Shown one piece after another: positions 26,108-34,885 of a DNA stretch of 64,000 bases. Within the stretch, counting starts at the first letter, position 1, and every line of letters begins with the position of its first letter. The notes under the pieces were generated by a model. The model was not told the DNA's origin, did no database searches, and saw only the letters and a program-made list of their open reading frames with translations. Source of the DNA: Mucilaginibacter sp. OK283. GTDB lineage: Bacteria; Bacteroidota; Bacteroidia; Sphingobacteriales; Sphingobacteriaceae. Where the stretch lies: assembly GCF_900110415.1 (NCBI RefSeq), contig NZ_FODR01000006.1:124001-188000 (forward strand), given 5' to 3'. Position numbers and translations under genes: made by a program.

Positions 26108-28597
26108 ATGTTAGAGTTTACCGAATTTGAGCACACTGATCGTAAAACGCTTTTTGTAGAGGTGATTTTGCCGCTGTCTATCTCAAAAAATTACACTTAC
26201 CGCGTACCTTTTGAACTGAACGATGCTATTGCCATTGGCAAAAGGGTAGTGGTGCAGTTTGGTAAAAGCAAGCTTTATACTGCAGTTGTTAAACACATCA
26301 GCGAACTGGCGCCTGAAAAATACGAGGCCAAGTATATTATTGACATATTGGATAACCTGCCGGTGGTTACGCCCCACCAATTGCATTTTTGGCAATGGGT
26401 GGCCGATTATTATATGTGCAACGTAGGCGAGGTAATGAATGCTGCACTGCCCGCGGCCTTGAAACTGGCCAGCGAAACCAAAATAGAACTTAATAAGGAA
26501 TTTGATATAGACCGGAGCGCGCTGCACGACAAGGAGTTTTTGATTGTGGAGGCGCTGGATATTCAGCCTGAATTAACCATCAGCGACATTGCTAAACTGT
26601 TAGGTCAAAAAACGGTTATGCCTATTTTGAAGCTGATGTTTGAGAAAAACCTCATCCACATCAGCGAAGAAGTAAGTGAGCGTTACAAGCCCCGTAAACG
26701 TACTTTTATTACCCTAAATCCGGTTTATAACAATCCCGATAACCTTCGCGAACTATTTCCGATACTGGAAAAACGCGCGCCTAAACAAGCTGATGCCTTG
26801 CTGGCATACATCAAACTATCGCGTACCCAAAAGGCTGTCACCAAAAATGAACTGATTGAGGAGAGCGGGGCTGGAGAATCGAGCATAAAATCGCTTATAG
26901 AAAAAGAAATTTTATTCGCGGTTGAAAAAAATGTAAGCCGGCTTCATTTTGAGGAAGATTTGGATGCCATTACCAACTTTGACTTAAGCGGGCAACAAAC
27001 GGAAGTGCTGGAAAGCATAGGGCGGCAATTCCTCGAAAAAGATGTTACGCTGCTTCACGGAGTAACTTCGTCTGGTAAAACGCAGCTTTATATCAGGCTG
27101 ATAGAGGAGATGATGCGCAACGACAGGCAGGTGCTTTACCTGTTGCCCGAGATTGCGCTTACCACCCACATCATAGAACGGCTGCGCATCTATTTTGGCG
27201 CCGACATTGGTGTGTACCACTCCCGTTTTAATGATAATGAGCGGGTAGAGGTTTGGCAAAAAGTACTCAACAACGATTATAAGGTGATATTGGGTGCCCG
27301 GTCATCCCTGTTTTTGCCCTTTAATAATCTTGGGTTGATTATTGTTGACGAAGAGCACGAAACATCGTACAAACAGTTTGATCCTGCTCCCCGTTACAAC
27401 GCCCGTGATGCTGCCATATTTTTAGCCAACATGCATCATGGCAAAGTTTTGTTAGGTTCGGCTACGCCATCATTTGAAAGTTATCATAATGCGAAAACCG
27501 GAAAATATGGTTTTGCAGAACTTACCGAGCGTTTTGGAGGGGTAGAGTTGCCTGATGTGGAAGTTGTGAGCATCGCTACGGAAACGAAGCAAAAGACAAT
27601 TCAATCGCATTTTACCAGCGTGTTGATGGCCGGTATAACCGAAGCATTGGCTAATAAAGAGCAGGTTATCCTGTTTCAGAACCGGCGTGGCTATGCCCCG
27701 GTGCTCATGTGCAAAATTTGCGCCTTTACGCCCAAATGTATCAATTGCGATGTAAGCCTTACTTATCATAAAAGCAGCGGCAAGCTGCATTGCCATTACT
27801 GCGGTTATAAGGAAGATTCGCCATCTATTTGCCCGGCCTGCGGATCAACACACCTGGAATACAAGGGTTTTGGTACCGAAAAAATTGAGGATGAATTAAG
27901 CCTGCTGTTGCCCGATGCCCGTATTGCCCGTATGGACCTGGATACCACGCGTGCACGCAATTCGCTGCAAACCATATTGAATGACCTGGAGGAAAAAAAG
28001 ATAGATATACTGGTAGGTACCCAAATGGTAGCCAAGGGGCTCGATTTTAGCGACGTTACCTTAATCGGGATCATCAATGCCGATAGCCTGCTCAAGTTTC
28101 CGGATTACCGCGCCAATGAGCGCAGTTTCCAGATGCTTGCCCAGGTAAGCGGCAGGGCAGGCCGCAGGGGCAAGCAGGGAAAGGTGGTGATACAAACTTA
28201 TGATCCGTTCCATCGCGTTATTAAACAGGTAATTGCTAATGATTACAGCGATTTGTACTACACAGAAATGGCCGAGCGTAAAAGCTTCAAATACCCGCCG
28301 TTCTACCGTATTATTAATTTAGATATCAAGCATAAAAACCCCGAAATACTGTATAACCAGTCGGTTTACCTGGCTAATGAGCTACGTAAACATTTCGGCG
28401 AAAGAGTAATTGGTCCCGAGTCGCCGTTGATTAGCCGCATTCGTAATTTTTATATCAAATCCATCATGTTAAAGTTTGAGAAGGATGGGATTTCGATTGT
28501 AAAGGCAAAGGCGATACTAAAGGATGTGATTGTGCAGTTTCAAACCACTAAGCTGAGTAAAGGGAGTATTGTACAGCCGGATGTTGATCCCTACTAA
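26108..28597 (+). CDS. priA: Primosomal replication helicase PriA
   Basis: PriA restarts stalled replication forks by binding D-loops and loading the replicative helicase. The 829-residue protein has an N-terminal 3'-binding domain (V-I-L-P-L-S-I-S-K-N-Y-T-Y-R-V-P), a helicase core with Walker A G-V-T-S-S-G-K-T, the D-E-E-H motif in I-I-V-D-E-E-H-E-T-S-Y-K-Q, and a zinc region with paired Cys (C-K-I-C, C-I-N-C, C-H-Y-C, C-P-A-C). Motif VI is Q-V-S-G-R-A-G-R. The start at M-L-E-F-T-E-F is the first ATG and adds a short leader compared with some homologues, so the exact start is a little uncertain. Confidence 0.96.
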   Translation: MLEFTEFEHTDRKTLFVEVILPLSISKNYTYRVPFELNDAIAIGKRVVVQFGKSKLYTAVVKHISELAPEKYEAKYIIDILDNLPVVTPHQLHFWQWVADYYMCNVGEVMNAALPAALKLASETKIELNKEFDIDRSALHDKEFLIVEALDIQPELTISDIAKLLGQKTVMPILKLMFEKNLIHISEEVSERYKPRKRTFITLNPVYNNPDNLRELFPILEKRAPKQADALLAYIKLSRTQKAVTKNELIEESGAGESSIKSLIEKEILFAVEKNVSRLHFEEDLDAITNFDLSGQQTEVLESIGRQFLEKDVTLLHGVTSSGKTQLYIRLIEEMMRNDRQVLYLLPEIALTTHIIERLRIYFGADIGVYHSRFNDNERVEVWQKVLNNDYKVILGARSSLFLPFNNLGLIIVDEEHETSYKQFDPAPRYNARDAAIFLANMHHGKVLLGSATPSFESYHNAKTGKYGFAELTERFGGVELPDVEVVSIATETKQKTIQSHFTSVLMAGITEALANKEQVILFQNRRGYAPVLMCKICAFTPKCINCDVSLTYHKSSGKLHCHYCGYKEDSPSICPACGSTHLEYKGFGTEKIEDELSLLLPDARIARMDLDTTRARNSLQTILNDLEEKKIDILVGTQMVAKGLDFSDVTLIGIINADSLLKFPDYRANERSFQMLAQVSGRAGRRGKQGKVVIQTYDPFHRVIKQVIANDYSDLYYTEMAERKSFKYPPFYRIINLDIKHKNPEILYNQSVYLANELRKHFGERVIGPESPLISRIRNFYIKSIMLKFEKDGISIVKAKAILKDVIVQFQTTKLSKGSIVQPDVDPY

Positions 28598-28675
28598 ATA
28601 ATGTTTCCATTTTGTCATTCTGAGCGGTAAAATCCACGGATTCTGAAGGGAAGATAACACTAAAAAATAAAAGAC

Positions 28676-28761
28676 TGTCATCCTGAGGTACGAAGGATCT
28701 ATTCACGAACTTTTCTATCAGTCATGCACGACTGATAGATCCTTCGTACCTCAGGATGACA
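28676..28761. repeat. REP-like hairpin (TGTCATCCTGAGG family)
   Basis: Perfect 27-base arms, TGTCATCCTGAGGTACGAAG onward (28676-28702) and its reverse complement (28735-28761), enclose an inner hairpin CTATCAGTC...GACTGATAG. The part 28703-28761 is the reverse complement of the 60-base unit seen at 18876 and 18968. A decayed relative (TGTCATTCTGAGCGG) lies at about 28614. It fills the 258-base gap before the PCMT gene. Confidence 0.9.
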
Positions 28762-28855
28762 AACGGGAAATTTACTGGTTAACACATAAGTGTTTACGAT
28801 TTGCTGTTCAATCCCTCTCCCAAAATCACCAAAATCCTGCTAACTTTACTGTGTA

Positions 28856-29515
28856 ATGGCTCAAAAGTACATCGATAATTATCGCGAAAAAGGTGCCCGT
28901 AAGCGGCTGGTTGATTTGTTGGAGAAAAAGGGCATCCAGGACAAGGAAGTGTTAAAAGCAATTGGTACCGTACCCCGCCACTATTTTTTTGCCGAAACTT
29001 TCTGGAACCAGGCCTACAAAGATATCGCATTCCCGATAGGCGAGGGGCAAACCATTTCACAACCTTATACCGTAGCCTATCAAACAGAGTTATTGCACAT
29101 CCGCAAGGGCGATAAGGTGCTGGAAATTGGAACAGGATCGGGTTATCAAACCTGTGTTTTGTTAGAGATGGGCGCTACCGTTTACACCATCGAACGGCAG
29201 GAAAAACTCTACGAAAAAACAAAATATGTATTACCCGAAAAGATGGGTTATAAAGCCAACTTTTTTTGCGGCGATGGCTCTATCGGCATAGCGAAATATG
29301 CCCCTTACGATAAAATTATTGTAACCGCCGGCGCACCCACAGTACCCGATGTGTTATTAAAACAATTGAAAATTGGTGGTATTTTGGTAATCCCCGTAGG
29401 CGACGAAGACACCCAAAAAATGGTAACCATCCTAAAAGTGGCTGAGCATGACTATGAAAAAATTGTGCTGGATACCTTCAGGTTTGTGCCGCTGGTAGGG
29501 GATAAGGCCTGGTAA
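28856..29515 (+). CDS. pcm: Protein-L-isoaspartate O-methyltransferase
   Basis: PCMT methylates isoaspartyl residues in aged proteins so that they can be repaired, using S-adenosylmethionine. The 219-residue protein has P-R-H-Y-F-F-A, the Q-T-I-S-Q-P-Y-T-V-A substrate loop, and SAM motif I V-L-E-I-G-T-G-S-G-Y-Q-T. Motif II/III is Y-D-K-I-I-V-T-A-G-A-P. The length is typical. It stands alone between repeat arrays. Confidence 0.95.
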   Translation: MAQKYIDNYREKGARKRLVDLLEKKGIQDKEVLKAIGTVPRHYFFAETFWNQAYKDIAFPIGEGQTISQPYTVAYQTELLHIRKGDKVLEIGTGSGYQTCVLLEMGATVYTIERQEKLYEKTKYVLPEKMGYKANFFCGDGSIGIAKYAPYDKIIVTAGAPTVPDVLLKQLKIGGILVIPVGDEDTQKMVTILKVAEHDYEKIVLDTFRFVPLVGDKAW

Positions 29516-29519
29516 TAAA

Positions 29520-29637
29520 AATTTCGGAATTGGGATGTTCGATTTCGGATTTTTAAATTGAGATTTGATTTAAATTTAGAATAATACATTTTCTAAATCC
29601 GAAATCGAACATCTGAAATCCCAAATCCCAAATCAAG
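29520..29637. repeat. Inverted short-word repeat (GATTTCGGA type)
   Basis: TTTCGGAATTGGGATGTTCG (from 29521) is answered by AATCCGAAATCGAACATCTG (from 29596), followed by CCCAAATCCCAAATC. The words are those of 15186-15411. The array separates convergent pcm and smpB and touches the smpB stop codon. Confidence 0.8.
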
Positions 29638-30090
29638 TTACCTTTTCATCGCCCTGTCCATTTCAATTTTGGTATCACGCTCTTTCATAGTATCCCGCTT
29701 ATCAAAGGTTTTTTTACCTTGTGCTAAACCGATTTCCAGCTTGGCAAAACCGCGTTCGCTGATGAATAACGCAAGGGGGATAATGGTTAATCCTTTTTCT
29801 TCACCGCGAGTGAGCAGTTTTTTGAGCTCCTTTTTGTTTAGTAGCAGCACGCGGTCGCGTTTGGCTTCATGGTTGTAGAACGAGCCGTACGAGTATTCGG
29901 ATATGTGCAGGTTACGCACATATAGCTGCCCGTTAATGAAAGTACAAAATGCATCATTAATATTGGCCTTGCCTTCGCGAATGGATTTAATTTCGGTACC
30001 CAGCAATTTTATGCCGGCCGTGTATTTATCCAGTACGTGGTATTCAAAGTAAGCTTTTTTGTTTTTGATGTATATTTTATCCTCGGCCAT
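29638..30090 (-). CDS. smpB: SsrA-binding protein SmpB
   Basis: SmpB carries tmRNA to stalled ribosomes for trans-translation. The 150-residue protein has the family core Y-I-K-N-K-K-A-Y-F-E-Y-H-V, G-T-E-I-K-S-I-R-E-G-K-A-N-I, and the C-terminal basic tail K-K-T-F-D-K-R-D-T-M-K-E-R-D that enters the decoding centre. The start at 30090 (M-A-E-D-K) matches the family; an ATG at 30114 adds eight residues and lies on the predicted -7 box, so it is unlikely. No tmRNA gene was recognised in the window. Confidence 0.96.
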   Translation of the reverse strand: MAEDKIYIKNKKAYFEYHVLDKYTAGIKLLGTEIKSIREGKANINDAFCTFINGQLYVRNLHISEYSYGSFYNHEAKRDRVLLLNKKELKKLLTRGEEKGLTIIPLALFISERGFAKLEIGLAQGKKTFDKRDTMKERDTKIEMDRAMKR

Positions 30091-30111
30091 TGTATCCTGA
30101 TGTAAAGCTTG

Positions 30112-30119
30112 CAAACTTA
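30112..30119 (-). promoter_or_regulatory. Promoter -7 box of smpB
   Basis: On the minus strand TAAGTTTG matches TAnnTTTG. It lies 22 bases before the chosen smpB start and excludes the alternative upstream ATG. Confidence 0.55.
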
Positions 30120-30180
30120 CAAAAAAATAACCCGCTCTCTATCTTACTTAAATAGCGAAAGCTTTTGCTGGTTTTTATTA

Positions 30181-30204
30181 AATCCTCCTCTGAAGGGGAG
30201 GATT
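30181..30204. repeat. Short C-rich palindromic element
   Basis: AATCCTCC (30181-30188) pairs with GGAGGATT (30197-30204) around TCTGAAGG. It is a short member of the family found at 14069 and inside thyA. Confidence 0.7.
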
Positions 30205-30259
30205 ATTCGCAATTTTATTTTTAATAGGCGCTCATGAAAGCTCCGCTATTTAGGTTGGG

Positions 30260-32173
30260 TTACCCTTTTTGTGGCTTCACAATCAACACCGGCACATTAA
30301 CCTTATGCCGTACTGAATTTACTGTTGTTCCAAATATCAGGTCTTTTAAAGCTTTGTGGCCGTGCGAGCCCATCACAATAAAATCTATCCCGTTTTTGTT
30401 CACAATATCGGCAATGGCATCTGCCGGGTTACCAAAGCCAATCTCACCTTCGGCCTTGTAGCCTAAATTTTTCATAACCTGCACGTATTTATCCAGGTTG
30501 TCAAAATCGCTTTGGGTTTCGTTGTCCATTACCTGGCCGCCGTAATAACGGGCCCCGGCGGTTTCTACTACGTGTATAAGGGTATAGGTAGCGTGTATGC
30601 CTCCCTGCATAATGGCATGGCGCATACAATCATTATCGTTTTTCGAAAAATCGATGGTGATGGCCAGGTGTTTATATATAACAGCGTCCAGCTCGTTAAT
30701 GGAATTTGCAATACCATGCGGCACGTAGATAGGTTTATCGGTATGTTTATAAAGCATCGGTCTTAAAAATACATAAACCAGCAACAATGCTATCCCGATA
30801 ACTATTGGTATAACAAAAATATAAATGTATAAATCAGCTTGTGGGTTGCCTTTCAGCCAATCGCCAATTTGGTCATAAACCAGTTTGGCATTAAGGCCAA
30901 CTATAAGTATTGCGCTTGCCCAGGCTAATATTTTTACTTTAAGGCTGATGGCGAAATTTCCCATCCGCTTTTTATCGGATGTGAAGTGGATTAACGGAAT
31001 TACCGCGAAACCAAGCTGAAGGCTTAATACCACCTGGCTTAAAATAATCAGGCTGCCCAAAGCATCTTCTCCGAAGTATATGATGGTGAATACTGCCGGT
31101 ACTATAGCTAATACCCGCGTAAGCAATCGCCGAAGCCATGGTTCAATACGCAGGTTAATATGGCCCTCCATAATGATTTGGCCAGCAAGGGTACCAGTAA
31201 TGGTTGAACTTTGCCCCGATGCAATAAGGGCGATAGCAAACAATACGGGCGCTATACGGCCAAATATGTGTTCCAGCAGTTTGTAGGCATCCTGTATTTC
31301 GGCAACTTGAAAATAACCGTTTTTAAAAAAAGCGGTAGCCGCCAGGATCAATATGGCTGCGTTTACAAAAAAAGCAAGGTTTAGCGCGATGACGGTATCA
31401 AACAGGTTGAATTTTATGGCCGATTTAAAGCCCTCTTCGGTACGGGTAATTTTTCGGGTTTGTACCAGCGACGAGTGCAAGTAAAGGTTATGTGGCATTA
31501 CCGTAGCACCTATAATGCCAATAGCGATGTATAACATCTGTTGGCTCACCGCATCATTTTTAAACAGATTGCTGGGGATAAACCCCTTTGCAACATCCAG
31601 TACCTGCGGCCCAACAATAAACATCTCTACCAGGAACGAAACGCCGATGATGAAGATCATTGATATAATAAAACCTTCCAGCTTGCGCATGCCTTTGTTC
31701 ATCAAATAAAGCATCAGCACAGTATCAGTTATAGTAAGCGATACACCCCAGATGAGTGGCAAATGAAATAATAACTTTAGGCCAATGGCCATACCGATGA
31801 TTTCGGCCAGATCGCAGGCTATAATGGCAACCTGGGCCAATATATACAGGCAAAAATTTACAAAACGAGGGTAGGCATTCTTAGAGGCCTGTGCCAGGTC
31901 CAGCCCACGCACTATGCCCAGCCGGGCGGCCAGCGATTGTAGTAACAAAGCAATGAGATTTGAAGCAAACAAAACCCAGATGAGTTTATAACCAAAGGCG
32001 CTGCCTCCGGCAATATCGGTTGCCCAGTTGCCGGGATCCATGTAGCCCACGCTAACCAGGTAGGCCGGGCCTAAAAAGGCCATAATTTTACGCCACCCGG
32101 TTAAACTCTCGGGGTTAACCGAACTGTGTACGTTACCTAAAGAATGATTATCATTTGTATTGTTTTTGCTCAT
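30260..32173 (-). CDS. Nramp-type Mn2+/Fe2+ transporter fused to a UspA domain
   Basis: A 637-residue protein. Residues about 25-450 form an Nramp carrier that imports Mn2+ or Fe2+ with protons: G-Y-M-D-P-G-N-W holds the metal-binding Asp and Asn of helix 1, and V-M-P-H-N-L-Y-L-H-S-S the helix 6 motif. A cytoplasmic UspA domain (about 500-637) follows, with the nucleotide motif G-S-H-G-H-K-A-L-K-D-L-I-F-G-T-T (G-x2-G-x9-G-T), which is the ATP-binding type. The start overlaps the mntR stop by four bases, so the two are co-translated and controlled together. Such fusions occur in other Bacteroidota. Confidence 0.93.
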   Translation of the reverse strand: MSKNNTNDNHSLGNVHSSVNPESLTGWRKIMAFLGPAYLVSVGYMDPGNWATDIAGGSAFGYKLIWVLFASNLIALLLQSLAARLGIVRGLDLAQASKNAYPRFVNFCLYILAQVAIIACDLAEIIGMAIGLKLLFHLPLIWGVSLTITDTVLMLYLMNKGMRKLEGFIISMIFIIGVSFLVEMFIVGPQVLDVAKGFIPSNLFKNDAVSQQMLYIAIGIIGATVMPHNLYLHSSLVQTRKITRTEEGFKSAIKFNLFDTVIALNLAFFVNAAILILAATAFFKNGYFQVAEIQDAYKLLEHIFGRIAPVLFAIALIASGQSSTITGTLAGQIIMEGHINLRIEPWLRRLLTRVLAIVPAVFTIIYFGEDALGSLIILSQVVLSLQLGFAVIPLIHFTSDKKRMGNFAISLKVKILAWASAILIVGLNAKLVYDQIGDWLKGNPQADLYIYIFVIPIVIGIALLLVYVFLRPMLYKHTDKPIYVPHGIANSINELDAVIYKHLAITIDFSKNDNDCMRHAIMQGGIHATYTLIHVVETAGARYYGGQVMDNETQSDFDNLDKYVQVMKNLGYKAEGEIGFGNPADAIADIVNKNGIDFIVMGSHGHKALKDLIFGTTVNSVRHKVNVPVLIVKPQKG

Positions 32174-32823
32174 AGGGCTATCAGTAAATTATTGGCAACC
32201 TCGCGGCTGATGTGTACTTCTTTATCTGTATCGAGCTTTAATGCCACCGAATGATCATATTCGATGATATCGGTAATGGTTATTTTTTTGCCAATGGTAA
32301 GCTGCTGCTTTTCCAGGTATTGTAAGAATGGCGATGTATGATCACGTACTCCCGAAATAACCCCGCAATCGTTAATTGTTAATGCCGAAACCGGCTTAAG
32401 CTCGGCCGATTTAAATTTGCCGTTGCAATCTGGTATCGGGTCGCCATGCGGGTCGTGCTTTGGATGGCCCATAAATTCGTCGAGCCGGTCAATTAATTCT
32501 TCCGAAGAGATGTGTTCCATTTCTTCGGCCATATCATGTACCTGGTCCCATTTAAAGTTCAACTTCTCAACCAAAAAATACTCCCACAGCCTATGCTTAC
32601 GAATAATGCCAATGGCTATCCTCTCGCCTGCAGCCGTAAGACTTACGCCCTGGTAACGGGTATAGTTAATCAGGGCTTTATCTGCCAGCTTTTTCAGCAT
32701 ATCTGTTACCGATGAAGCCTTGGTATTTAATGATGCTGCAATTTGATTGGTGCTGGCCATTCCGGCGCCTGTTGCCAGGTGGTAAATGCATTTTAAATAG
32801 TTTTCCTCGGCTAACGTGTTCAT
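32170..32823 (-). CDS. mntR: MntR/DtxR-family metal-dependent repressor
   Basis: A 217-residue regulator. The N-terminal helix-turn-helix (M-N-T-L-A-E-E-N-Y-L-K through K-L-A-D-K-A-L-I) is followed by the dimerisation and metal-binding domain with H-R-L-W-E-Y-F-L and H-D-M-A-E-E-M-E-H-I. A C-terminal FeoA/SH3-like domain lies at about 145-217. With bound Mn2+ (or Fe2+) it is expected to repress its own promoter and the downstream transporter. A matching operator lies 22 bases before its start. The metal cannot be decided from sequence. Confidence 0.93.
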   Translation of the reverse strand: MNTLAEENYLKCIYHLATGAGMASTNQIAASLNTKASSVTDMLKKLADKALINYTRYQGVSLTAAGERIAIGIIRKHRLWEYFLVEKLNFKWDQVHDMAEEMEHISSEELIDRLDEFMGHPKHDPHGDPIPDCNGKFKSAELKPVSALTINDCGVISGVRDHTSPFLQYLEKQQLTIGKKITITDIIEYDHSVALKLDTDKEVHISREVANNLLIAL

Positions 32824-32828
32824 TTATA

Positions 32829-32836
32829 CAAATCTA
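32829..32836 (-). promoter_or_regulatory. Promoter -7 box of mntR, probably leaderless
   Basis: On the minus strand TAGATTTG matches TAnnTTTG and ends only five bases before the mntR ATG (32823). Transcription should therefore begin at or next to the start codon. Confidence 0.6.
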
Positions 32837-32844
32837 ATAAAAAA

Positions 32845-32860
32845 TTTAGACTAATCTAAA
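32845..32860. promoter_or_regulatory. DtxR/MntR-type operator
   Basis: TTTAGACTAATCTAAA is a 16-base inverted repeat (TTTAGA-4-TCTAAA) close to the DtxR-family consensus TTAGG-x-x-CCTAA. It lies just upstream of the -7 box of mntR, where a bound repressor would block RNA polymerase. Confidence 0.75.
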
Positions 32861-32936
32861 ATATGAAGAGTAGAGAAATATATTTTTGTTTTACTCGTTT
32901 TAATTAAAATTTAATTTCGTGAAATGCGGAATATAT

Positions 32937-32944
32937 TATATTTG
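32937..32944 (+). promoter_or_regulatory. Promoter -7 box of the Lrp/AsnC gene, probably leaderless
   Basis: TATATTTG matches TAnnTTTG and ends seven bases before the ATG at 32952. The upstream ATG at 32919 would lie ahead of this promoter, which supports 32952 as the start. Confidence 0.6.
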
Positions 32945-32951
32945 CAACACT

Positions 32952-33422
32952 ATGGGCGCTGAATTAGATAAAATAGACTTACAGATACTAAAGATATTAC
33001 AGGAAAATGGAAGGATAACCAACCTTCAATTGTCCAACGAAATTGGCCTTTCGCCGGCACCAACGCTTGAGCGTGTGCGTAAGCTGGAAAATGCCGAATA
33101 CATTAAAAGTTATCATGCGCTGGTTGATGAAGAAAAACTGGGCCTGGGTATTAAAACTTTTATCCAGATTTCGTTGGATTTTCATCAAAAAAACACCATC
33201 CAAACTTTTTTAGATGAGATAAAAAACATCAAAGAAGTAACCGAGTGCCATCACGTAACCGGCCAGTGCGATTTTTTACTGAAGTGCTACGTGCGCGACA
33301 TTAAATCATACGAGCAATTAATCATGGAAAAAATAAGCCGCATTACGGTTGTAAAAACTTTCCAAACCATGATGATCATGTCGACCAGTAAAAAGGAGCC
33401 GATAGTGCCGCTGGAATACTAA
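32952..33422 (+). CDS. Lrp/AsnC-family transcriptional regulator
   Basis: A 156-residue regulator with an N-terminal helix-turn-helix (D-K-I-D-L-Q-I-L-K-I-L through L-S-P-A-P-T-L-E-R-V-R-K-L) and a C-terminal RAM (ACT-like) domain that binds small effectors, with H-H-V-T-G-Q-C-D-F-L-L-K-C. These proteins form octameric discs and often sense amino acids. The gene diverges from mntR across a 128-base region that holds both promoters. The effector is unknown. Confidence 0.93.
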   Translation: MGAELDKIDLQILKILQENGRITNLQLSNEIGLSPAPTLERVRKLENAEYIKSYHALVDEEKLGLGIKTFIQISLDFHQKNTIQTFLDEIKNIKEVTECHHVTGQCDFLLKCYVRDIKSYEQLIMEKISRITVVKTFQTMMIMSTSKKEPIVPLEY

Positions 33423-33426
33423 TTAA

Positions 33427-33510
33427 TTTGAGAATTTGAAGATTTGAGAATTTGAAAATTATTTAACGCCGACCATTTTCAAATCTTCAAATTCTCAAAT
33501 CTTCAAATTA
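33427..33510. repeat. Inverted octamer repeat (TTTGAGAA / TTTGAAGA)
   Basis: TTTGAGAA, TTTGAAGA, TTTGAGAA and TTTGAAAA follow each other at 33427-33458. The near-exact reverse complement runs from 33475 to 33510 and covers the ung stop codon. It can act as a shared hairpin between the convergent genes. Confidence 0.85.
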
Positions 33511-34185
33511 CCTGATTTGCCAATCAATCTCTTTCTTACCTTCTTTCCTCAATATCTCATTTGTTTTTGAGAATGGCTTGCTGCCAAAAAAGCCCCTGTC
33601 GGCCGAGAAGGGGGATGGGTGGGCGCTTTTGATGATGAAGTGCTTTTTGTCATCAATAAGTGCTGCCTTTGATTGGGCGAAGGCTCCCCAGAGTATAAAT
33701 ACGATACCTTGTTTTTTATCGGATATGGTTTTGATAACCTCGTCGGTAAATTCTTCCCAGCCCTGTTTTTGGTGCGAGCCTGGTGTGCTTGCCCTAACGG
33801 TTAACGTGGCGTTCAATAGCAATACGCCTTGCTTGGCCCATTCTTCCAGGTTGCCGTGTGTTGGGATGGTAAAGCCCGGGATATCGGTTTTTAATTCCTT
33901 GTAAATATTGGATAACGACCGCGGGATAGCAATCCCTTTTTGTACCGAAAATGATAGCCCGTGTGCCTGGTGTGCGCCGTGGTAAGGATCCTGGCCCAGG
34001 ATAACCACTTTAACATCATCAAAATGAGTGGTATTAAAGGCGTTAAAAATGTCGGCGTTTTTGGGGTAAACTATTTGTCCCGATTCTTTTTCCTTTAGCA
34101 GAAATTGTTTCAGTTTTACCATGTAAGGTTTGTCAAATTCGGGTTGTAAAACTGCCTGCCATGATGGGTCTAATGAATTAGCCAT
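33508..34185 (-). CDS. ung: Uracil-DNA glycosylase, family 1
   Basis: Ung removes uracil from DNA in base-excision repair. The 225-residue protein has the water-activating motif G-Q-D-P-Y-H-G and the leucine-loop motif H-P-S-P-F-S-A-D-R-G-F-F-G, here with Phe where Leu is common. The binding strand is L-L-L-N-A-T-L-T-V-R. The start at 34185 (M-A-N-S-L-D-P-S-W) fits the family; the ATG at 34218 adds eleven residues with no counterpart. Confidence 0.96.
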   Translation of the reverse strand: MANSLDPSWQAVLQPEFDKPYMVKLKQFLLKEKESGQIVYPKNADIFNAFNTTHFDDVKVVILGQDPYHGAHQAHGLSFSVQKGIAIPRSLSNIYKELKTDIPGFTIPTHGNLEEWAKQGVLLLNATLTVRASTPGSHQKQGWEEFTDEVIKTISDKKQGIVFILWGAFAQSKAALIDDKKHFIIKSAHPSPFSADRGFFGSKPFSKTNEILRKEGKKEIDWQIR

Positions 34186-34258
34186 AAATATTTTTATAGA
34201 TGTTGATTTAGCGTACAAATAAACAGATATTTGCGCTTAATATATAGTAAAGCAAATT

Positions 34259-34807
34259 ATGTCAAATATCGTTCGGTTAGTAGTAGCGTGTGTATTCTTT
34301 GGCGCAGCCGTTGCGCTTTGTGCTTTTAGCTTTTGGGGCTGGGGGATTTTAGTATTGTTATTTGGTGGCATTGTACTGTTAAGTTTCTTTTTTAACGAAA
34401 ACATGATCCTGGCGCAATATTTTTTGCGCAAAGAGAATTCTGAAAAAGCTGAGACCTGGTTATTGAAAATTACCGACTATGAAAAGCAATTACATAAGAA
34501 TCAGCACGGTTATTATAACTTGCTGATCGGTTTGATCGAATCGCGCAAAGCGCCGATGAAATCTGAAAAATATTTTAAGAAATCATTGCAACTGGGCATG
34601 AAAATGTCGCACAATATTGCATTGGCTAAATTGAGCCTGGCAGGTATCTCGATGGCAAAACGCAACAAACGCGAAGCGCAGATGTATTTATCTGAAGCAT
34701 CAAAAGACGATAAGAATAAATTACTTACCGAACAGATAAAAATGATGAAAGGCCAGTTGGCCCAAATGGATAAACAGGTAGTAAGAGGCGGATATCGCCA
34801 GTTTTAA
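34259..34807 (+). CDS. Membrane protein with TPR-like helices, unknown
   Basis: A 182-residue protein. Two hydrophobic N-terminal helices (about residues 4-24 and 26-46) are followed by helical repeats (A-E-T-W-L-L-K-I, Y-Y-N-L-L-I-G-L-I-E, A-K-L-S-L-A-G-I-S-M-A) of TPR or Sel1 character and a basic C-terminus. It is probably an inner-membrane scaffold. Function unknown. A strong hairpin follows the gene. Confidence 0.75.
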   Translation: MSNIVRLVVACVFFGAAVALCAFSFWGWGILVLLFGGIVLLSFFFNENMILAQYFLRKENSEKAETWLLKITDYEKQLHKNQHGYYNLLIGLIESRKAPMKSEKYFKKSLQLGMKMSHNIALAKLSLAGISMAKRNKREAQMYLSEASKDDKNKLLTEQIKMMKGQLAQMDKQVVRGGYRQF

Positions 34808-34857
34808 TCCGGATTATAAATAGATGCAATAAAATCAAAGGAAAAAAGATAAAAAAT

Positions 34858-34885
34858 AAAAGAGACCCAAAACCGGGTCTCTTTT
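34858..34885. terminator. Bidirectional intrinsic terminator
   Basis: AAAAGAGACCC and GGGTCTCTTTT form a perfect 11-base-pair stem with loop AAAACC. A T-rich tract follows in both directions. It ends the rightward gene and overlaps the stop codon of the leftward 71-residue gene. Confidence 0.9.
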
